This document shows, in pieces, positions 58,189 through 64,000 of a stretch of DNA of 64,000 nucleotides. Source of the DNA: Agrypnia vestita (lineage: Eukaryota > Arthropoda > Insecta > Trichoptera > Phryganeidae); assembly GCA_016648135.1 (NCBI GenBank), contig JADDOH010001546.1:107225-171224 (forward strand), read 5' to 3'. Position numbers and translations under genes: made by a program. Under the pieces are notes generated by a model. It did no database searches, was not told the origin of the DNA, and saw only the letters and a program-made list of their open reading frames with translations. The stretch's first letter is position 1, and the number at the start of each line of letters is the position of its first letter.

Positions 58189-58277
58189 CTTCTGAAATCA
58201 ATACATTATATTTTTATTATAATTAATGTACACCTTTGAATAACAAAAAAGAAATGTTAATTTTGTTTAGGGTTTGC

Positions 58278-58413
58278 TTTTTAATCGGTGCTTAGAGTAA
58301 TATCTTAGAAAAAAGCATAGATGTTTGCATTTGCTACCAATCAAAACACCCGTTTTCATAAAAATCTGTGCTTTTTGCTTAATATTACTTTATCATAATG
58401 ATACAAGAATGGT
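58278..58413. repeat. MITE family X, divergent copy 4
   Basis: Retains AAGCATAGATGTTTGCATTT, ACCAATCAAA and AAAAATCTGTGCTTT in the family order. The terminal blocks are strongly changed. Confidence 0.55.
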
Positions 58414-58599
58414 GATAAAAGAATTGCACTGAATGATTGTGATTGTCCAAACAATCTTACATGAATATAACCATACAATTATTTTAAATAAAGGTGGAGG
58501 AAAAAGCATGCAAAGCACAACGTAGACTGTGTATATGTATGTAAACTATTTAGACGTTTCGTGGCTAGGAGTAAAAACTTTGAAGGAGTTTTCATCATT

Positions 58600-58990
58600 T
58601 AATTTTTAATAGAAAATATTCCTTACACTTTCGTAGATAAGAGAGTATTTTCTTTTCAATATAGCATTTGTAAAATGTTAGACTATTATAAAAGTTAATT
58701 TATATTGAATAATAAAAATTTATTCGCTTTGATACGAATCAAATAATAATAAAATGATTAAAACCTTGCAGAAATTTGAAAAGTAGTTTTTCTCATTTTA
58801 TTTGATTTGCATTAAAGCGAATGAATTTTTTATTTACCATTTAAGTTACAGTAGTTATAGTCCAAAGTTTTATAGAAAATTGCAAATTTGATGTCTCTTC
58901 TCTCTGTAACTGTTGACCCAAAGTGTAAGGAATATTTTCTATTCAAAATTGAATGAAGAAAACTTACCCAAAGTTTTTGCTAAAAGGTTG
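58600..58990. repeat. Foldback family Z, copy 2, inside a larger inverted repeat
   Basis: The core (58677-58867) matches copy 1 at 49709 (ATTCGCTTTGATACGAATC / GATTTGCATTAAAGCGAAT; AGTTACAGTAGTTATAGTCC). An outer pair, AATAGAAAATATTCCTTACAC at about 58608 and its inverse at about 58926, encloses it. Confidence 0.7.
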
Positions 58991-59579
58991 TACATTATAT
59001 GTATCAGATATAAAAGAGACTTCATAAATGGGTGCTTCTAATTTGTGACATTTTGCAACTTCGGTTGTTTCCGAGTAATAAACTCACAAATTTGTTATCA
59101 AAAGTGTTCAATGATGAAACTCTTACTAACTTCTAGTTACTTGCTAATTCTTATAACTTTAGACTGCAGACCAAGTCCTCTACTTGAGTTTACGAGTTCT
59201 GTTCCGAGATCTTGTTCGTAAGTTCGACAAAGTTACCTAATAATCCGGAATATACTGTCATAAACAAAAATTTTACCTTAAAAATGTAGAACAGCTAGTT
59301 TACATGGGCTGCCTTTGAATAGTAAGGTGAAACGAGTTACTTACTGCAGGAGATGGAGATGGCTCATCATCAAAAGAGAGCCGGTCTTGATGTTAAACTT
59401 GAGCTTTAGGCGAGACTTTCATTCTTAAGAATTGTGTTAATAGTGTAATGGTTCATCAGTACAAACCAGTGGCATTTTCACATGTAGGTATTGAGTGGAC
59501 TAATGTATGTCTGTTCTGGCGAATATAGTGGTGGTTAATGTCAAGGTAACCAACATGCTTAATACAAGGTTAATTAAAA
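58991..59579. other. Gene-free spacer
   Basis: Moderately AT-rich; nothing coding or repetitive could be supported. Confidence 0.35.
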
Positions 59580-60296
59580 TTATGAACCTCGATAATCCGA
59601 ACAGCCAAAAACCTAACCCTGTTCGGATTAATGGAGAGTTTGGATTATATTATGTTAAATAAATAAAACTGCTGTTTCTTTCAGAAAATTATATTTAATG
59701 ACTTGTAAACATCAAAATACATTTACTTAATCATAAACTGATCAATTTTAGTGTGGCGGGTTCTATTTACCAAGAAAAAGCTGTATCTCTTAGCTTACGA
59801 AGCAGCATCTTTTCGGAAAACGAGAGCTCATTTTCGTCTGCCTAGTCCAAGCAAATATTAAGTGCTGATATAGCTTGAGCATGGGAAATTTTCCTGACAT
59901 TTTGAGTAGAACAATAGAAGTCATTTTCAGACTCGTGAGTCCCTTGCTTAAGTTGAGCTATAATCTGATTGTTGATTCTACCAAATTCTCCTCTTCGTTT
60001 GACAGGAAGGTGAAAAGAATTTTTTCTGTCTACCCACGGTTTCTGAAAACACTGATTGGGAGATTGTCTTCAGCATCAAAGCTGTCGTCACTTTCTTCTG
60101 AACCCTCTTCAGTTGCACTGAATTGTTCAGACCAAAGAGGCTTCTGTGATTTTTTATCGAGAGTTCTTACGTAACTACAGAAAAACATAATGTCAAACAT
60201 ATTTTTCTGTAGTTGACAGAGGGGAGATCATTAGGTAGTTTGGATTATAGAGACGTTCAGATTAGCCTAAGTACGAATTATCAAGGCTCTACTGTA
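59580..60296 (-). mobile_element. Tigger-like transposon remnant
   Basis: The right end is a pogo-type terminus (reverse of CAGTAGAGCCTTGATAATTC) next to TA; the left end (GAACCTCGATAATCCGAAC) has lost its first bases. The minus strand shows SHAQAISALNICLD and then EKMLLRKLRDTA, matching the C-terminal helices of Tigger transposases (EAL-ALE--L-W ... LLLRRLRD-A). An acidic EEGSEESDDSFDAED stretch precedes them, and stops interrupt the frame. Confidence 0.7.
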
Positions 60297-60300
60297 TACA

Positions 60301-60745
60301 GTAAAACCTTGTTAATTTGAAATTCAAGGGACCCAAAAAAAACTAAAAACCGCAATACAATTGCGAAATTCGCCAAAAATCGTAAAACTTGTGATAAAAG
60401 TCATTAATTTAGTGAAAAAAGTGTATTTTTGCATATTTCAAGAAATCATTTTGAAAATGCAATATTTACTATGCTAATACGAAGACCGAGACATTTAATT
60501 AAAGTACCCGATATTGATATATTTGTTGTTCTCACAAAAATTGAAATATTTTTTTCAATTTCGTCAAATTTAAGAAAAAAATCAAATTTTATGAATAAAA
60601 TGTACTGATTTATGTCGCAAGGGACTAAAAATTATTTTGAAAAATCAAAAATCGCGATTCGATTGCGAAATTCGCCCATTAATTTTGTGAAAACGTTTGC
60701 ATTTTTGCACGATTCAAGAAATCATTTTGAAAACACAATATAAGG
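60301..60745 (+). repeat. Tigger-like element end, family T, copy 2
   Basis: Begins TA-CAGTAAAACCTTGTTAATT immediately after the previous element. It shares blocks with 30773-31080, and the segment GCGAAATTCGCC ... AAGAAATCATTTTGAAAA occurs twice within it (near 60363 and 60665). Confidence 0.65.
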
Positions 60746-60910
60746 CATCTGGGCCTGCTTTTAACCATTGTCGAGGGAAATGTTGAAGGCAACGATGGTA
60801 AGAGCCGCCCAAGATTAAGCTACGTAGACCAGATTATCGGAGATGTGCGCTGTAGCACCTACCAAGAAATGAAGAGGCTGGCAGGTGACGGAGTGGAGAA
60901 AGCGAGTGTT
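60746..60910 (+). pseudogene. LINE reverse-transcriptase C-terminal fragment
   Basis: Reads VEGNDGKSRPRLSYVDQI, GDVRCSTYQEMKRLAGD. That is the end of an arthropod LINE protein (G-RPR--W-DDI ... YQE-KR-A-DR--WR). Short and inactive. Confidence 0.6.
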
Positions 60911-61323
60911 TGTTGCAGACCAATCCTAGGATTGCGACCCAAAAAAATATTTATTTTGTGTTCCGTCTCGACGCCTGGAATCCATTATGAGAGAACAGCC
61001 TGCTGTTTCGCCACTAGACACGCGTTCCTACCCCCTCTGATTCCCTGTTTGCGACAATTTATTCCCGCTGGTATCCCTGTTTCCGGTTTCGTCCGCGCAA
61101 CGGTTTTTCTTTCATATAACGTCGTTGTTTCGCGCCATTTGGCACGCGTTTAGACACGCCAACTTTTGTTGTGATTTTTTGTGTTTCTATTGCAACCTAC
61201 CCCCTTAATTTTTGATCCCTAGGTTAACAAACATTAGAATATACAAATTTTTAACATAGTGCGACAGGACGTTGATATTTTAGTGTAAATCCCGTGAATT
61301 TCGTCAAACGATTTGTTAACAAG

Positions 61324-62251
61324 ATGGCGGAGGAGCTTCGCCGGTATCCTCGAATGACGGATCTTCTTTCGAAGAACCGAGTCGAAAGAGACGCCGCGTA
61401 GCATACGACCCGCGTGTAGACCAGCGTAGCGCGACGGGTGACACCGTCGCGCGTTCAATGCGCCGCGTGTTCGGGCTCCACGGAGCCGAGCGCTATCGTT
61501 CGGCGGCGGGCGCTTTTGCGACTCGCGTTCCGACGAGTGGTCAGGCGTTCGCTATGCGGAAACGCAGAGAACCTACGCGGCGACTCCCACATTTGTGGAA
61601 TTGTCGGTGAACGACCACTTGAGAAGGGTCGATAACGCGCCGAAACATACTGGCTTGCTGGAAAGATCGCTCGCCGCGCTTTCAAACGCCTTGCTCGCCC
61701 AGAGCCCTGAGAGACGGGATGCAATCGCTGGTGAATTGGGCATCCGAACCCGGCACGGATCTTCCGCTTCGGCTCTCTTCGAGCGGATTCAGTCGATGTT
61801 CACCAGCGATGCTCCGTACAATAAGATTTCGGACGACATCCTGCAGATTGTGTGCGGCAGACGGGCAGAGTGTATACTGAACCGGAGAAAGGCCATATTG
61901 GAGGGCTTCAAAGACCCTTTCGTGCGAGAAGGTGCGGCCAAAATCCCTCCAAGTTCGGGATACTTGTTCAATAGGGAAGAGCTATCGGCGTATATCCTAA
62001 AGAACGGGGGCCAGGAGAAGGTGATGGTCTCACCCGCAACCCGAAACCTGGCCCAACCGTCAACATCTCAGCCCCAGCCGTCAACTTCTCGTCGAGCTCC
62101 GAACCAGGGATACCTCCAGTCCCGTAAGCCCTATCTGCCGGAGCCGAGGAACAGGGAGCGAGGCCCAGGGAACCCGAACAGGAGACCTATCCGGAAGGCA
62201 GACCACGGCCGAAAACCCGCTGGTGACCGTAGCCGTAGAGGTAGAAGATGA
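61324..62251 (+). pseudogene. DIRS-like Gag-type ORF
   Basis: From 61595 the frame gives 218 residues ending TGA at 62251: helical N-terminal part (VNDHLRRVD, LLERSLAALSNALLAQSPE), then a linker and a Pro/Ser/Arg-rich basic tail (QPSTSQPQPSTSRRAP; RRPIRKADHGRKP), as in DIRS/Ngaro Gag proteins that bind RNA. The codon at 61595 is GTG and the frame is open upstream. A good ATG (AAGATGGCGG) lies at 61324 in another frame and stops at about 61399, so a frameshift probably separates the true start. Confidence 0.65.
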
Positions 62252-63035
62252 CGCGAGGCTGAACAACCAGTTCTGGGGAGGACGCTTGAGGAGGTTCCAA
62301 AGCAAGTGGAAGGAGTTCGGGGCACCACCTATAGTGCTGAGAATCCTCAAGGGCGCGAGAATCCCCTTTGTGGCCAAACCTCCGTTAGTCTTCCCCACCA
62401 GGCAGCTGTTGAGCAGCTTCAGCACGAAGGAGTCTCGAGACATGTCGAGTCACATTCAGGCCCTGAAGATGTCAGGCGTGCTGGAAAGAGCAGATCATTC
62501 TCCGAGCTTCATCTCAAATCTGTTTCTAACTACGAAGTCGGACAACTCCCTAAGGCCGATATTCAACCTGAAGGCGTTGAATGCCTTTGTGGAGGCGAAA
62601 CCCTTCAAGCTGTTCAACCACTTTCGGGTCCCAGACTTCCTCCAGCCCAAAGATTGGTTGGTGAAAATCGACTTAACCCAGGCATACTTTCACCTACCAA
62701 TAGCGGAATCGCACCGAAAGTTCCTGAGACTATACTACCAAGGGAACTTCTACAGATGACCTGCCTGCCCTTTGGCCTGTCATCAGCCCCGAGAATGTTC
62801 GCAACGCTGTCAAACTGGCTAGCGGGACTCTTGCGGAAGAGAGGAATAAGGACCGTAGTCTACCTGGACGACTTCCTTCTGGCCAATCAGTCAAGGGACC
62901 TGCTAGCGACCCAGGCAGTAGAGACGGTCAATCTGTACCAGCATCTGGGTTGGTGCATCAACCGCGACAAGTGTGTCCTTATACCTACCCAAAAGCTGGA
63001 GTTTCTGGGCATAACTTGGGACACCGAAGCCAACC
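62223..63035 (+). pseudogene. DIRS-like reverse transcriptase, frameshifted
   Basis: The first frame (62223-62759) carries PFVAKPPLVFPTRQ, LRPIFNLKALNAFV and WLVKIDLTQAYFHLPI, with the first catalytic Asp. It then shifts frame near 62750 and continues with QMTCLPFGLSSAPRMF and TVVYLDDFLLAN, the YLDD catalytic pair, and KLEFLGITWD. These are DIRS-family RT hallmarks. Overlaps the end of the gag-like frame. Confidence 0.85.
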
Positions 63036-63387
63036 AGAAATCCCTCTCGGACCGCAGGTGCTCTGGCCTTCGCCAAGTACTGCGCCGCCCGATCGAGGCC
63101 GGCAGTTGCTCCCCCAAGCAGGGTCTAGGCCTCTTGGGGAGACTCAACTTCGCAAACTTCGCCACCCCTCGGGGTCGTTTGCATTGCCGAAGACTGCAGA
63201 GATTCAGAAGCCAACCAGAAATCCCTCTCGGACCGCAAGTGCTCTGGCCTTCGCCAAGTACTGCGCCGCCCGATCGAGGCCGGCAGTTGCTCACCCAAGC
63301 AGGTTCTAGGCCTCTTGGGGAGACTCAACTTCGCAAACTTCGCCACCCCTCGGGGTCGTTTGCATTGCCGAAGACTGCAGAGATTCA
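63026..63387. repeat. 181-bp tandem duplication in the DIRS-like Pol
   Basis: Two copies (63026-63206 and 63207-63387) begin GAAGCCAACCAGAAATCCC and end CTGCAGAGATTCA. They differ at only a few positions (CGCAGG/CGCAAG, TCCCCCA/TCACCCA, AGGGTCT/AGGTTCT). Because 181 is not a multiple of three, the frame shifts. Confidence 0.95.
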
Positions 63388-64000
63388 GCCGCCAGCTGCA
63401 GAGGCACGAGCCATCCAGACAAGTGGAGCTTCCTGCCGCGGTTCGGCAAGACCTAGAGTGGTGGTTGGAGGCCGTAGGGGAGTCCTGCCCAATACACGAA
63501 GCCCCCCTTCTCCCACTTCCTGACTACAGACGCAGCGGACGCAGGTTGGGGCGGCCAGGTGGACGACAAGACGATATCAGGCCAGTGGACCCCAGAGCAG
63601 ATGCGGTGGCATTCCAACCAGAAAGAAGCCTTTGCTGTTTACGCATTGATCAGGGATCACGCTTACCTGCTAAGAGGAACGAAGACCCTACTGCAGACAG
63701 ACAACAAGACAGTAGTGGCTTACATCAACAAGGAGGGGGGGACAAGATCATTGGGCCTTCTGAAGATAACTCGAGACCTCCTAGAGTTATCGACCAGCAG
63801 GAAATATCTCTGACAGCGCAGTCATTCCAGGGAGATACAACGGGATTGCGGACCGACTCTCACGGGGGACACCACTCCCGGAATGGCACCTCCTGGAACC
63901 AGCGACAGAGGAAATATTCCGAATATGGGGACGTCCTCAGATCGACCTCTTCGCATCGGCCACCGCCCATGTGGTGCCAAACTACGTGTCGCTAGACTCA
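63388..64000 (+). pseudogene. DIRS-like RNase H and downstream linker
   Basis: Readable pieces are DAADAGWGGQVDDKTISGQW, HSNQKEAFAVYALI, LLQTDNKTVVAYINKEGG and, at the window edge, IDLFASATAHVVPNYVSLDS. They match RNase H of DIRS-type Pol (TDAS--GWGA, KE--AV, L-TDN-T-VAY-NKQGGT) and the linker that precedes its later domains. A frameshift lies between about 63810 and 63950. Confidence 0.85.

Larger units (their letters stand above)
60955..64000 (+). mobile_element. DIRS-like retrotransposon, cut by the window end
   Basis: A shift to GC-rich sequence near 60955 opens the element. A gag-like ORF, then RT and RNase H of the DIRS type, follow on the plus strand. The methyltransferase and tyrosine recombinase expected next would lie past 64000. 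Several frameshifts and a 181-bp tandem duplication make this copy defective. Its left terminus is not defined. Confidence 0.85.

Noticed and set aside
59875..60174. 99-codon plus-strand open frame
   Set aside because: It is the antisense of a Tigger transposase C-terminus.
62306..62748. First part of the 405-codon frame in the DIRS-like element
   Set aside because: Here the real RT is in the other frame; only from about 62749 does this frame carry RT motifs.

Overview
The window is AT-rich (roughly two-thirds A+T by eye) nuclear DNA of an arthropod, most probably an insect. The evidence is phase-consistent GT-AG introns in every cellular gene, a BEL/Pao LTR retrotransposon, Penelope-like and DIRS-like retroelements, several pogo/Tigger, Tc1, hAT and TTAA-target DNA transposons, and tRNA-derived SINEs. 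I cannot assign a family or species from sequence alone.

Cellular genes, left to right. (1) An intronless aldo-keto reductase at 1325-2194 (+). (2) The first two coding exons of a TMEM120-like gene at 14153-14775 (+); its later exons were not found. (3) The last two coding exons of a small multi-pass membrane protein at 26472-27679 (+). (4) A possible EF-hand gene, two exons only, at 42265-42756 (-), weakly supported. (5) A complete six-exon WDR45B/WIPI3 autophagy gene at 46843-54917 (-). (6) A complete three-exon mitochondrial 2'-O-rRNA methyltransferase gene, MRM2, at 55382-57971 (+). WDR45B and MRM2 are divergent and share a 464-bp intergenic promoter region. The reconstructed lengths (344 and 246 residues) match the human proteins as I know them.

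Mobile DNA fills most of the rest. Between 3323 and 7010 one hAT-like element carries another (3576-6567); both keep 8-bp target duplications, and the inner one carries an intact two-exon ORF of unknown function. Tigger/pogo remnants lie at 8323-9474, 24726-25685, 30773-31080, 59580-60296 and 60301-60745. A complete but mutated BEL/Pao element with 1341-bp LTRs, oriented minus, spans 16098-24291. A Tc1 element with an internal foldback spans 35807-37196. LINE C-terminal fragments, SINEs and two Penelope-like fragments are scattered between 30.6 and 49.7 kb. The 48.5-49.7 kb Penelope copy is internally inverted and ends in a hammerhead-ribozyme-like sequence. A 1.09-kb foldback element sits in TTAA at 42869-43959. 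A Kolobok-like TTAA element has jumped into an older MITE inside an MRM2 intron (56282-57506). The right edge (about 60955-64000) is a DIRS-like element whose RT/RNase H region is broken by a 181-bp tandem duplication and runs off the window.

Together the window shows a few housekeeping genes (autophagy, mitochondrial rRNA modification, small-molecule reduction) with introns and spacers enlarged by many layers of transposon insertion. Insertion order can be read directly in several places from nested target-site duplications.
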